Below are positions 49,053-61,410 of a stretch of 64,000 nt of DNA, piece after piece; the first letter of the stretch is position 1; every line of letters begins with the position of its first letter. The position numbers were made by a program, and so were the translations under genes. Source of the DNA: Panagrolaimus kolymaensis (Eukaryota; Nematoda; Chromadorea; Rhabditida; Panagrolaimidae); contig JAJQJQ010000017.1 of NCBI GenBank assembly GCA_028622995.1, forward strand, positions 1,426,001 to 1,490,000, in the 5' to 3' direction. A model generated the notes under the pieces. That model was not told the origin of the DNA, searched no databases, and was given only the letters and a program-made list of their open reading frames with translations.

Positions 49053-51981
49053 ATGTATAACTACAGCGGTGCCGCAAATTATTCTGCTTATGGATCATTT
49101 CCTGCATCATCAACTTCAACCAACGCTGCACCTTATTCCCAACAAGTTCCAGCCTTGAATAACGCTTATGGGTTAGTTTTTAGCTAATTGTATTTACGTT
49201 TATATTCTTTTAATGTTTTTAGTAATTATCAATATTCGAATACTACAGGTGGATATGCTCAACCACCAGCGACTGCTGCTACAACACTTGGAGGCTATTC
49301 TGCTTATGGTAAGGATTTTATCTTATCTTATGAACACAAAAATTATTATTTTTATTTTTTTGTAGATTATACTTCTGCATACAAAACTTCTTCAGCTGAA
49401 AACCCTTATTGTACTCGATTACCTTCTGTGCCTGTAGGATTTACAAGTGCAGGTAATTTATCAACAACTCCTGCTTCCATAAGTGCTTATGCTGCTGCTC
49501 AAACAGCTGCTCACTCTGCGACACCCGGAGTTGCTTCTGGTACCCATTATGAAGGTTATGATGCAGCAATACTTGTATGTTAAGAAATTTTATTTTTTAT
49601 TTTAAGAAAGTTGTTTTTTTTAGGCTGCAGCCTCGAGTTTCATAGCATCGAAAAGTTCTGGATTTGCAAATAATTGGCTCAATATGAAAGCTCCTCGTCC
49701 TCATGCTGATGCAACATTTCCAAGTAAAAAACGAGCTGGTTTTGGACATCGTCAAGTCGCAAAAGATACTCAAACATTCTTTTGTGATGTTTGTAAGATA
49801 AGCTGTGCTGGTAACAGCACGTATCAAGAACACTTAAATGGCAAAAATCATAGAAAAAAAGAAGCGATGGTAACAGGAAAAAATCAAATTTCACTGCCCA
49901 AGAATAAGGTTTCATTTCGATGTGATGTTTGCGATGTAACATGTTCCGGCAGAGATACTTAGTAAGTAATTCAGTTTGTTTGTATTATTTTTTTCATTCT
50001 TTTTAATTTTTAGCGATGCTCATGCAAAAGGCACCCGACATCAAAAAACTTTGGCACTTTTGAGAAAAATGGGGAAACCAATGCCTAATATAGAGCCAAC
50101 TATAATTGCTCCTCAACAAGATGGTACCTCCTCTCTTCCTGCACCAATACCTACTGTAACTTCAGAACCTTCATCTCAAATAACCAAAGTTGTGGGAGTT
50201 GCTGCAACAAGGTTTGTTGGTGGAACGAACCTTAGCACAACCGATGAAAATCAATCTAAAAATGAAAAGGATGCTGTCGAAGCAGCTTTAGAAGCTGAAG
50301 CTCAAATTCAACCCGTTGGAGAAGAATTTGTTGATTCCACAATGGATTCGAGAGGGAAATTGCTTGAATATCATTGCCGTCTCTGTGATTGCTCGTTCTC
50401 CGATCCCAATGCTAAAGCTGTACATACTAAAGGAAGAAGACACCGACTCGCATTTAAAGTTGTTATTTCATTTTATTTTTAAGCTTCTAATGCTTTGTTT
50501 TTTAGGCGAAAGTGGATCCAAAGTTAAAAGTTGAAATGAAAGGAAGTACATTATCCGCCAGACAAAAAAAGAATGAAAAGATTCGACATCCTGGGTTAGC
50601 TCCACAGCCTCATTTTAACCAGCTTCACCAATGGCAGGAAATTGATAATTCTATTTTTGCTGCTAATCATGAAAATCCGGATGATAAATATGTGATAGAT
50701 AAATATAACGAAGTCAGAATGGACGATGCTGGAATGGAAGGTGTAAATCGTCTCATAGATGTTGTTGAATCTGCATTGAAATCAGTGTCTGATAAAATCA
50801 CTGAGTAATTCCTATTTTGTTCTTTACAATTTAATTAATAAATATTTTCAGATCTGATTTCAAAGAGTTTATTCGTGAACCTGCCGACAAGATTAATGCT
50901 GAAGAAAAAGATGATGAAAAGGTTGAAGAAAACAAAGCAAATGAAAATCCTCCACCACCTGAAAGAATACTTCGTGGTTTAATGAAAGTTGGCTTTTTAG
51001 CACATGGTATTTTAATGAAAGATGACACTTGTGTTGATATCGTTGTTCTATGTGGAACTGTTCCAACAAAAGTTGCTATGAAAAAAATTATTGATCTTTT
51101 ACCTGAAACTTTTGACGTTCGTTAAAGGTTCTATTTTTTTTTACATTTTTTTATTTTTCAGGTTGCTTATAAAGAAAAATTAGAAATCATGCCTGAATAT
51201 GATAGAGCTGCATTTTTAATTACAGTTGGTGGTTTTAATATCAAAGTACGTGTTACACTTACATGTGCATCAATGCGACAATATGAAGGTTTAAAATTAT
51301 TTTTGTTGAATTTTTTTAATTTCTTTCTTTTAGGCAAAGCAAATGAAGGACGTGCGGCAAAAGAATTACCTCGGGATTCATTATCTCTTTTACCATGTTT
51401 ATCAGCACTATCTGAATTACGACGAGCAAAATGGTATCAAGCTAAGGCCATCCCTATTGAAGGAATGAATATCACGATGGTTGTTCTTAGAGATATTCGT
51501 CAAAGAGTTAATACTTGGGAACCTTTAACTTCTTGGGTATTATTTTCTCTATTTTAATGAAGCTTTTATTCATAAATTTTTAGACTTTGTCAATGTTAGT
51601 TCAAAATGTTTTGGAATCTTTTGGTTTTCCTATGACACCTGGTGATGCTTTAAGAAGAGTTTTTGAAGCTGTTTCGTCAGGAATTTTGTTAAGTAGTAAG
51701 TTTTACGATATATGGTATACTTTGTTTCTTATTTATTTATTTTTATAGAACGTGCAATATTGTATGATCCATGTGAAAAAGAAAAAATTGATGTTATGGA
51801 ATCATTAGGACCACAGCAACGAGAAGATATCACTTCTAGCGCCCAACATGCTCTACGTCTTATTATATTTGACCAAATTCATAAAATTTTAGACATGGAA
51901 AGAATTGAAAATACCATAGAATCAAAAGAGAATCGAAAGCGACCTTTTCAAAATAAAGAAAATGGTAACGGTAAGTCTTGA
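49053..51981 (+). CDS. zfr: ZFR-type zinc finger RNA-binding protein with DZF domain
   Basis: RNA-binding protein of the ZFR/Zn72D group, related to NF90/NF45, acting in nuclear RNA processing and splicing. The first exon is 49053-49171, with further exons from 49223. The N-terminus is a Tyr-, Ser- and Ala-rich low-complexity region ([14 protein letters not shown]...). Three U1-like C2H2 fingers follow: [38 protein letters not shown] and [19 protein letters not shown]. The DZF domain begins near [15 protein letters not shown] and includes [19 protein letters not shown] and WYQAKA, ending with the [10 protein letters not shown] segment and a basic tail. Three fingers plus DZF is the exact ZFR arrangement. 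The C-terminus may be extended by splicing from 51970 to 52213. Confidence 0.93.
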
Positions 51982-52660
51982 TTTTTGCGGGTTTTTTTTT
52001 ACGCTGTTTGCCTTTTGATGAGCGTGTTGGCGGATTTGGATTCTCCTCCAACACGGTCCAAAATTACCTCAGCTTTGCAAATACTGTGTATCATTAACAC
52101 ATGCAAAGTTTTTGGTTGGAACTTGTTGGGTGATGGAGCCAAATCTCTGATAATACGAATTAAAAAGGCATCCCTCGTCCAATTATACCAACTGAAAAGT
52201 TTGCATTTAGACGAAGAAGTGGAGCTCAAGAAGGAAAAGACTACAGAGTGAAAAGAATGTGAAGAAAAGAAATATTTTTTGTTTGCCTGACACAAAGAAG
52301 AGGGCCATGGTTGTCTTGTTATTTTTTTGGACACTGCTGCTGCATCTTTTCTGAGCTCTTCTGCGTCTGTTCATTTTTTTCTTATTTTTGTTGTTTTTTT
52401 ATTTTACTTTACTTTCGATATGACTTATCATTATTTATGGTTGTTGTTTTTATTATTTTTGACTGATGAATAAAGATTTTGTATACATTTGTATTTGTGT
52501 TTGAAAGACATTTATCATATTGCCACAGGAATTAACTGGAATAGTCTTATGTGAGCGTTTCTAAATACAAATAAGCTGCCGCAAGAGGCTCATATTTTAC
52601 ACAAATCGATGCGCCAAATGCAGGCGACTCTCATTTGAAGAAAAAAACGAAGCTTTAACA
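51982..52660. other. ZFR 3' region and receptor upstream sequence
   Basis: Either ZFR 3' UTR or an alternative last intron and exon (acceptor TTTAG at 52208-52212, then DEEVELKKEKTTE-stop at 52251). Open frames on both strands show no conserved features. AATAAA at 52471 is a candidate polyadenylation signal. Confidence 0.4.
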
Positions 52661-55323
52661 ATGCTGTACACATTTGTCTTTGTTTTATTATTCTTTGATT
52701 TTATTGGAATTGGATTTGCACGTAAAGGACTCGAAGCTCAATTGTGTGAGTTTTTATTTAATAATCTTTAAAAACGCAAATATGTACTTTCAAACTATAT
52801 CCTTCTTCGACTCTTTACAATTCAACCTCATCTTCCGAGTTTTATTTATTCGACAATTTGTGCCATTAAAACATGAGTTTAGTCATTTTAGAGAGAAATA
52901 ACCCCAAATTTATCTAAAATTTAAATAATAAATACATAATTCTTTAGCTTCTTTTATTAAAGCGGAACTAACAAACAAAAAAAATTTTACCCGGTCAAAT
53001 ATAATTTTTTAAATTTTAAATATTTCAAATAACAACATTAATGATTTTTAGATGAAGATTTGCTTTATGATTACAATAAAATTCCCCGTCCAGTTAAAAA
53101 TAGTACCGATGTTCTCACTGTTTATGTTGGATCTTCCTTAATTCGTATTATTGATGTTGATGAAAAAAATCAAGTTTTGACCACAAATCTTTGGTTGGAA
53201 ATGGTAAGATTTTTTAATGTATATACCATAGCTCAGATTATCATGTACAAATAACAAAAGCTTCTAAAAAATAATTTTTAAGCAATGGGTTGATGCCAAG
53301 CTAACATGGGATCCTGAGCGTTATGGCGGAATTTCATCACTTCATATTCCATCAGAAATTATTTGGATTCCAGATATTGTTCTTTACAATAATGCTGCGG
53401 GTGATCCCGATATCACTATTTTTACAGATGCTTTGGTTCTTCACGATGGAAGAGTTCATTGGAATCCTCCTGCAATTTATAAATCATTTTGTCCAATCGA
53501 TGTTACTTGGGTAATAATTACATACTAAAATCTTTATAAATCCGGGATCACACGGCGTTACAAACATATTTTACAAACAAAAAAAATACCAAAGAAAATG
53601 AGATTAGATTGGCTATGAAAAATACAACCCTTCCATCGTATTAGCTAAACAAAGTTGCTTTTTGGTTAAAATATTTTCTATTTTTCCAAATATTTTACTT
53701 TCAACTAAAATTGAATGACGCCATCGTATATTTCCCATATCCCCCATAAATTTTTTAAACAATATATTTTTTTAAGAGCTTGGTTTCTTTTCTTTTTTGG
53801 AACAGATTTTAATACCTATTATTTAGTTCCCATACGATGAACAATCATGTGAAATGAAATTTGGAGCATGGAGTTACACGTCAGTTATCTCATTATTTCT
53901 CCAATAAATATTGTTTGAGTTTGATTTTTAGTGGTATGTATGTGGATATGCGGCATTTATCTGGAGAGAAAGTGATTACAAAAAATGTGGATGGTACAGA
54001 TATTGAATTCCTTGAAAGTGGAATGGATTTATCGTTCTTTTATCGCTCCGCCGAATGGGATCTTTTATCGCTTAATGCACGAAGGCATTCAGTTCTTGTA
54101 AGGTGTTTTTATCAAAATCATTTGCACATTATCTTATCAACTATTTTACCATATTTTCAACTTGCATATTTTAATTTTTTAGTATGCTTCATGTTGCGGT
54201 CCTGAAAATTATATAGATATAACATATTATTTTGTTCTTCGCCGTAAAACTCTTTTCTTTACATGCAATTTAATTATTCCATGCTTTTTAATTGCAATGT
54301 TAACAACTTTTGTATTTTATTTACCCGATCACAAAATAACCTTTTCCATTTCAATTCTAGTTACATTAACTGTTTTCTTCTTAGTTTTAATCGATATTAT
54401 TCCGCCTACATCGTTAGTGGTTCCAATGTTTGGAAGATATTTAATTACAACTATGATTCTTGTTGCACTTTCAACTGTTATTTCAGTTGTAACTGTTAAC
54501 TTTCGATTTCGATCTGGATCAGCTCATAAAATGTCACCATGGATTCGAGCACTATTTTTAAATTTCCTTCCACGTTTACTTTTAATGAATCGTCCAGAAA
54601 AGCCTCCACCAGAGGAAGAAGAAGCAACCAATCTGGTTGATCCAAGTTCTCTTATCGCTGTTCCAACTATGGCTTATCCGCTTCCAAATACACAAATAAA
54701 ACAGAGGAAAGAAAAATTTGCGGGTGAAAAATTAAAAACTCCAAAAATTGCTATGACTGATTATTCCCTTTCGAGATTGGAATCGAAGAAGCAGCAGCCA
54801 CCCAAATATGATGAAAATGATGAAAGATCTCCATTTATTATGGAAAATACGGTTAAAAAAATCCAAGTGCTTTGAATAATAATCAAAATAAGAAAGTTTT
54901 ATAGAGTTTTGGTATTCCACCTCCTCCAAATGGTGAAACTCATTCATTTTCACTTCCAAACCAAAAAGCTTCAGTAGATCCAAAAAAGATTAAGAAAAAA
55001 GTGAATGATATGATTTTTTATAATCTTCTTCGACAAGTTAAATTTATTGCGGAACATTTTCGTCGCAATCATGATGAACGAGAGGTAACTAAATTTCACA
55101 AAACTTAAGTTTCTACTGTTAATTTTTTTAGATATCGGATGATTGGACATATGTTGCTATGGTTCTCGATCGATTATTTCTCATTATATTTTCAATACTC
55201 AATTTGGGAGCTGTCATTGTAATTCTTCAAGCTCCTTCACTTTATGACACTCGGTCCCCATTAAATATTACTTTTGCTCATAAACCTCTTGGGCAAGCAA
55301 ACCTTCATAGCGGAAGGTTTTGA
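52661..55323 (+). CDS. nicotinic acetylcholine receptor alpha-type subunit (levamisole-receptor group)
   Basis: Cys-loop ligand-gated cation channel subunit at neuromuscular or neuronal membranes. Exons: 52661-52745, 53052-53203, 53283-53510, 53827-53879, 53932-54097, 54183-54866, 54905-55084 and 55132-55323. A signal peptide precedes the mature [15 protein letters not shown]. The extracellular domain has the loop-A/B region ([10 protein letters not shown]), the Cys loop [15 protein letters not shown], and vicinal cysteines in YASCCGPE, which define an alpha subunit. M1-M3 lie in exon 6, followed by a long cytoplasmic loop with [10 protein letters not shown]4 is in the last exon. It looks closest to the UNC-38/UNC-63 group, but I cannot separate these by eye. 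The M1-M2 linker reads [10 protein letters not shown], lacking the usual GEK. Confidence 0.9.
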
Positions 55324-56346
55324 GCCAATCAATTTCCTCTTTGGAAGCTTAGCTTTTAAATAATGGGTTTTTGAATAATCGCTTAATTTTTACATTTAAT
55401 TGTACTTTTTTTTGTCAATAATAAAAAATAAAAAAATTCATTATTTTTTTTTTAAACGGCAGCAAAAAAAGTTCTCATTAATGAACCAATGCACAAACAA
55501 ACGCTGATGAAAAAATGCATAAAAACATTATATTCAAATGGAATGCTAATTAATCCCAAGATGTTTTTTAAAAAGCGGAATGGTAAAACATAAATTTAAT
55601 TTTTATTTAAAAGAAGCAAACGTTAAAAGTGGTCAATTAAGGAGAATATAAATATTTATATTTTCCTCTTTTTTTTTGCAAAATAAAAGTTAAAAAAAAC
55701 AAGTTGGCAAGCCTGTAAGTAAAAAGTTAAAAACGTGAAATGTTTTCTTTGAATCCCTATTTAGGTTATGCTTTGAGCGTGCTTATTTTGAAAGATGGTT
55801 GTTTTTGTTTATTGAAAAAAAAACTTAAGAGAAGCATTGAAAATTGATAATTCAAAGACTTTGAGAAAAGCAATTTGGCAAAAATATAAAAAATATATCT
55901 CTAAAAATAGGTTTATACAGATTTGTTTTTAAAATAATAAGGATATGTGATATAACTACTGTATAATTTTGAATTTGGTAATGGCTTCTTTGATTTAAAA
56001 GGTCGAATCGTTTTTTGGGTTTCTTTTCTTTTTTTATTTACATTACCAAATTTGTTTGGCAATTTTAGTTTACTTTTCTGTATCCATTTCTTTTTGTTTA
56101 AATGTCAAAGAAGCCGAGTATTTTTGGAGGAAAAAGGCAAAGCAACATCGCAAATTTGTAACAAATTTTATTAGTTTAAAAAATCAATAAAAAACTACCA
56201 AATTTCGAAAAAATTTTAACTGCGAAAAGATATAAATTCAATTGAAAATTAGTTCCTCATTTTTTATAATAAAAAATTTTTCTTCTCAAAAGAAGGATTA
56301 AAAGTGAGACACGCCAAAACTTTTTTACAGAAAGCAATATATGTAT
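55324..56346. other. intergenic downstream of the receptor
   Basis: AT-rich, with no coding potential recognised. AATAAAAAA near 55420 is a candidate polyadenylation signal. Confidence 0.45.
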
Positions 56347-56588
56347 TTAAAGGGAGTGTCCCAAACGATGAGAAAACCCTTACAGCGGGTGTTCCTAGCC
56401 CGAAAGTTTTTCTTCACTGTCTCAAAGTCTTGCAATGTTTTACAAAGTTTTTTCAAAAGCTTACGAAATTTTCTCAAAATGCTACAAAAATTCGTAGCAC
56501 TTTGTAAGCTTTTGAGACAATGAAACTTTCGGGCTAGGAACACCCGTCGTAGTAAAATTATTCTCATCGTTTGGGACACTCCCTTTAA
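56347..56588. mobile_element. 242-bp fold-back MITE with TTAA target sites (copy 2)
   Basis: Starts TTAAAGGGAGTGTCCCAAAC and ends with the reverse complement, TTTGGGACACTCCCTTTAA. Arms of about 90-100 bases pair with some mismatches, for example CGAAAGTTTT against AAACTTTCG. Same TTAA-AGGG termini as the elements at 7113 and 60706, but a different interior. The paired open frames here on both strands are by-products of the palindrome. Confidence 0.75.
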
Positions 56589-57674
56589 TTTTAGTTTGAT
56601 TTTGAGAGTTCATAATCCCAACTTGCACACGACATATTGCATATGTATTTTATTTCAAAGTATTTTAGCAGCAAATCTAAATTATCTAAACCCACGCTTT
56701 CTAAATCGATTAAAACTTCTTTTTTTATAAAGAAGATCCTGTGAATGAACAATGTCGTCAGTTAATTCATGCTTTTAATTTGCTTCATTCAAAAAAAAAA
56801 GAGAACCACGAGTAAATTTACTCTTTTTTTTTCTGCTACTGCTGCAAAATTGGTTTCCTTATAAAATCGTAAACATTTATTATTATTTTTTTCTCCGATG
56901 CACATGTTATTTTTTTAGAATACTTTATCTTGCCTCCTCTGCAAATGGCATCAGCCATAAAAAATAGGCAATGGAAAAGACGAACACCATTTTAGTTTTT
57001 TGATTTTTTTTTTGCTGTTATTTTTGGGTTTATTTTGAAGAATATGAAAGAATTTCTCTTGGGATTTATATCAGCAACAAATAAGTTTATATATAAAAAT
57101 AATATTTTTGGGCCTTAGAGAAACTCATGAAGCATAGAATTGTTTTTTCTTTTTATTCAAAGTTACGAAAGGCATGCATCGACCTTTTTTCCTTTCCTTT
57201 CTTTTTTTTCAATTTAAAAATACAGAACTTTAATTTGTAAGCCTTCCTTTCTTCTCTTTCTTACTTCTGGTTTATGTCGAAAAAAGAGGGAAAAATGGCA
57301 AAAACAGATTTAAATTGATAGGGAGTGGTTTTTGAAAGCTCCAGATAGAAGCATGCATGTATGTATGTGAAAGAAAGAAATAAGGAAAAGGTTAAATCAA
57401 TACGATGCAGGCTGGGAGGCAGCTATGGCAATGTAAAAGCCACAGGCAATAGGAGTGAAAAAATAGAGAAAGTTGAGAGGCGTGTCCACTGCATGCCTGC
57501 CTGCTTACATGCTTTCCAAAGAAGGCAACCACCGGTGAAAAGAAACCTTTTTTCCTTCTCTTCAGTGTCTGTCAACATTTAAGCCACTGAGTTGTCGAGT
57601 TTTATTCCATTGATTCTTAAATAATTTTTTATTTCCTTTTTTATATTGTTTTGTTTAATTTGAAACTTTAAAAA
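56589..57674. other. intergenic before synaptotagmin gene
   Basis: AT-rich. A slightly GC-richer patch at 57340-57540 (GGCTGGGAGGCAGC) may be promoter or 5' UTR. I see no supported exon. Confidence 0.4.
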
Positions 57675-59862
57675 ATGCCTTCAGGCATTGATAAATCTTC
57701 ACATTCATCTTTAACCTTAGGTAAATTTTTTTAAATTTATTTATTACGGTATCCATGTTATGAACATCCCTTATGAGAAATGGGATTTTATGGTGACACA
57801 CTCAAGTGCCTTCTTCAAAAAACAACACTTAGCTTTGACGTCAAAAGAGTCATGCGTTTGTTTTGTTATCGACTACCGCCTCCAACGACAACGACGAAAG
57901 CTCTTCTTTTTTCTTATCCTTTTTTAGATTATGTTTCTTAATTTTATCATTTCTTAAACACTGTTTTGTTTTTAGAATCTCAATTACTTCTTGTCGGTGC
58001 AGCATTTGTTGCATTTATTGCTCTTGCAGCATTTTTTGTTACTAAACGTCATCGAAAACTATCTCGTGAATTTAGTTCACCTTTGATTACAACCAGTCAT
58101 GGAGGAGCTGTTAAATCCAATGGTGTTAAAGGTGTGTCATTATTTTCAACTTTTGACCCGAATTTTTGGGAATTACATAAATTTATATTATACTTTTGCT
58201 ATCCAAAAAATTATGTCAAAGCTATTAAATTACGAAGTATAAAAAGTTTTTGAAGGCTTAATTATTTAATATCTTTGCCATTTAAAAAAATTTAAACTAT
58301 AATTTGAAAATCATTTTTATTAAATATTAATTCCGTTTGACTTCACTTTTAACACATTTTTTAATCCGTTTTTCTTTTTTGTTATAGTTGGTGCACCATC
58401 AGCTTCAGCATTCCGTAAATCTTTAACTCCCATTCAAAGTCCCGTTGGAAGTGACGGTACTATTTCGCCTCAATGCGTTCCTTTAACCCCATCATATTCA
58501 TCAATAAATATTACAACATCAACGGAAAATGTTCAACCTGCACGTATTCAACCACCTCAATTTGGATCTGATCGTGGTACTATTACACTTTCACTTTCAT
58601 ATGATCCTTCATCAGCTGCTTTACAGGTTCGTAATGATTCTATTTTTAGCTTCATAGAATTTACAGTAAACTTGCGTAGAATGTTTTCATTTTGAGAGTT
58701 AAAATGTTTTTAAGACAAACATAAACAGATGTTTTTAAAATTTAAAAACTCTTGAATTCTTTGAATTACATTGAGAGCGTAAAAGTCGATATTTGTGAGC
58801 TTTAATATGATATTTGACGTTAAACACCTGTTTAATAAATAATAATGTAAAAATAGGACGAAGTTTTTAAAATATTTGCTTCAACATAAAAAAAAGAATG
58901 GACACAGCTCCTTTTTTCTTTCAAGCTATCGTAGTCGCTCGCGTGCCATTTAATATTTTATAAAATAATAGCGTACAATAATTATTGGACTTTTTAATTA
59001 ATTTCATAATAAAGCATTCTTTTTTCTTTAATTTGTTCAATTCTTTTGAAATTATTCAAAATATAAATTTATTTTCTTATAGATTGCAATAATTAAATGT
59101 GAAAGCCTTCCTGAACTTGTTGCATCACCCAATGGCAGTTGCCTCCTTGATCCATATGTTAAAGTTCGAGTAATGCCAGAAAATCAACATCGCATGAAAA
59201 CTCGAGTTCTCAAAGGTACACGAAATCCATATTTTGATGAAATTTTTACCGTTTATGGTATTGCTGCAAATAAACTTCGCGAGCATTCCCTTCATCTTGC
59301 GGTTCTTGGATTTGATCGATATAGCCGAGATACAATTCTTGGAGAATGCATTTACACTCTTGGTTCAACGGAAGATCTCATAAATAATAATGAAAAGCGA
59401 TCTGTTACTCTTCCACTTCGTGGCCGAGATGAAATCAGTGAAACCCGTGGTGAATGCCTCGTTTCCATGGCATACAATCGACAAAGCAATAGCATTAATT
59501 TTGCTTTAATGAAAATGAAGGATTTACCTCGAGATAGCACCGTTGGACTCGCAGATCCATATGCTAAAATTTATATGCTTTATAATGGTCAACGAATGGC
59601 TCGACATAAGACTCACATCAAAAAGAAGACTACCGATCCAACCTTTAATGAATCCTTCGCATTTGAACTTCCCGCTGGACATACCACACATGATTTGGAT
59701 AAAATTTCTTTCCAACTTTTAGTTCTCAATAAAGATGGAGTAACTCGTAATGAAATTATCGGGCAAGTTCATATTGAAACCGATGCAGAACAATGGGTTT
59801 CATGCCGAGCTCAACCTGGTAAACAAGTGGCTGAATGGCATAGAATTATGAAATATGTTTAA
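57675..59862 (+). CDS. snt-4: synaptotagmin 4/11-like vesicle protein
   Basis: Membrane-anchored double-C2 protein of secretory vesicles. Exons: 57675-57720, 57976-58131, 58388-58626 and 59083-59862, about 406 residues. A short lumenal part is followed by a transmembrane helix (LLLVGAAFVAFIALAAFFV) and a basic stop-transfer sequence, then a Ser/Thr/Pro linker. C2A has LDPYVKVRVMPENQHRMKTR, and C2B has ADPYAKIYML with THIKKKT. The C-terminal WHRIM matches the synaptotagmin WHxL region. The Ca-binding loop 3 of C2A reads LGFDRYSRD. Glycine stands where an aspartate is normal and where Syt4/11 carry Ser, so the Ca-independent Syt4/11 group fits best. C2B loop 3 (LNKDGVTRNE) also lacks some acidic ligands. 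Confidence 0.88.
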
Positions 59863-60705
59863 TAATTTAATTTTATTTTTGGTCTATCAATAATCCGTTA
59901 CTTAATTATTCACAGTTCTAAAACCTAAAATTTTATTGTTTTTAAAAATGTTTTTTTTTCTTATTTGACTTGAAAATTATTTTTCGATTTTGTTATGCAT
60001 ACTGTAATTTTTATTTTTTGTTCAAACTTTTTTCTTAAAACCTTTCCCGGTTTTTTAAACCATTTTTTTATTTAAAATCCTACCACTTATCTCATGTTAT
60101 TGCTAATATATTTTAAATATTACAACCAAGCAAACACATAAAAACAACGTATGTGCATGTTGGTTGAAAAAATGGTAATTAACATGAGAACAGCTTTCGG
60201 GCTAGCTAATCGCAAACCCTTGTGCAAAGAAGATTCTCTCATTTTTTTAATAATCAATTTCAATATTTGTGAATCTTATTTTTTTTTTTACTTATATATT
60301 TTTATCTTATTTTATTATTTGGCGTTCTCAAAAATTAAGTAAGCAAAAGCATCAGGAGAGTTGATAAAAACCGTCAAGTTAGCTCCTATTTTTTTTTACC
60401 TCTCATAATATGTATTTATGATAGGTTTTTAAAAACCCCAAAAGTTTATTTATGTTTCTATTGAAAAATTAACTGACCATTGATTTGGTGGTTTTGTTTT
60501 CCCTATTCTAAGAATGCTTTTTCTTCAAAAAAATATGTGACACAAAACCTTTTCATTTTTCTTTTTTTGTAAACTCTTATTGATTGCTTCAAAACTATGA
60601 TATGAGTGCGGTGATTCATAATTTACAGTCTCATAATTTTTAATTTCTTGGTCTGCTAATTTACACTTTTAACATGAGATGGTAAATTATTCTTCACAAC
60701 TTTTA
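59863..60705. other. intergenic downstream of synaptotagmin
   Basis: T-rich DNA, probably 3' UTR in its first part. No other feature seen. Confidence 0.4.
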
Positions 60706-60928
60706 TTAAAGGGCGAGTCCCACCTGACAGAAATTTACAAGTTTTACCTCCTAGCACGAAATTACTGTTTTTCACTTCTTCAAGCCCTTTTCGAAAACTT
60801 TCGAAATTTTTTATTTTACCGAAAGTTTTTTGAAAGCCTTTGAAAATGGCTTGAAGAAGTGAAAAACAGTAATTTCGTGCTAGGAGGTAAAACTTGTAAA
60901 TTTCTGTCAGGTGGGACTCGCCCTTTAA
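60706..60928. mobile_element. 223-bp fold-back MITE with TTAA target sites (copy 3)
   Basis: Starts TTAAAGGGCGAGTCCCACCT and ends AGGTGGGACTCGCCCTTTAA. The arms are nearly perfect through CTAGCACGAAATTACTGTTTTT and beyond, with a small loop near 60810. Its termini AGGGCGAGTCCCA resemble AGGGAGTGTCCCA of copy 2. Confidence 0.8.
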
Positions 60929-61410
60929 TTTAGTTTATTTTACTTTTTTTTGTTGGCATATTTACGGTCATTTCCTCCTCTTATCCGTGTGCGATCATCT
61001 CTTCATCTTCAATTCAATAATTTAACCTTTTTTAAATTATCTATTTATATTATTGCATTTACTTTGTACTTTAAAAAATAATAAAAAACACAAAAAAAAA
61101 TAATGATAATAATAATGAGTGAATTTTTTATCTTTAAATTTGCTATATTTTAATAATTAATTATACATACATATATTTTGAGATTTTGGCTTTTCGTTTG
61201 AATTATATGTAAGAAGAAGATAAAATTATTTCAAACGATTTTTTTATAAAGGCAAATAATAATATATGGAAGTAGTTGAAAAGGGGATTTTTAAGAACGA
61301 CGACGACAAGTGATGGACAATTTTTTGTTTGCGAAAGAATAAGGGCGATGAAAATTGAATTGAATTTAAATAAAGGCACAAATAACAACAAAAATATCAT
61401 GTCATTCCAT
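60929..61410. other. intergenic, 3' side of Sp-factor gene
   Basis: AT-rich sequence, likely including the 3' UTR of the minus-strand Sp-family gene. Nothing else recognised. Confidence 0.4.

Noticed and set aside
51999..52334. 111-codon minus-strand and overlapping plus-strand frames after ZFR
   Set aside because: Both strands open, with no conserved motif; better explained as ZFR 3' UTR or last intron.
56304..56579. Mirror-like open frames on both strands
   Set aside because: They arise from the palindromic arms of the fold-back element.
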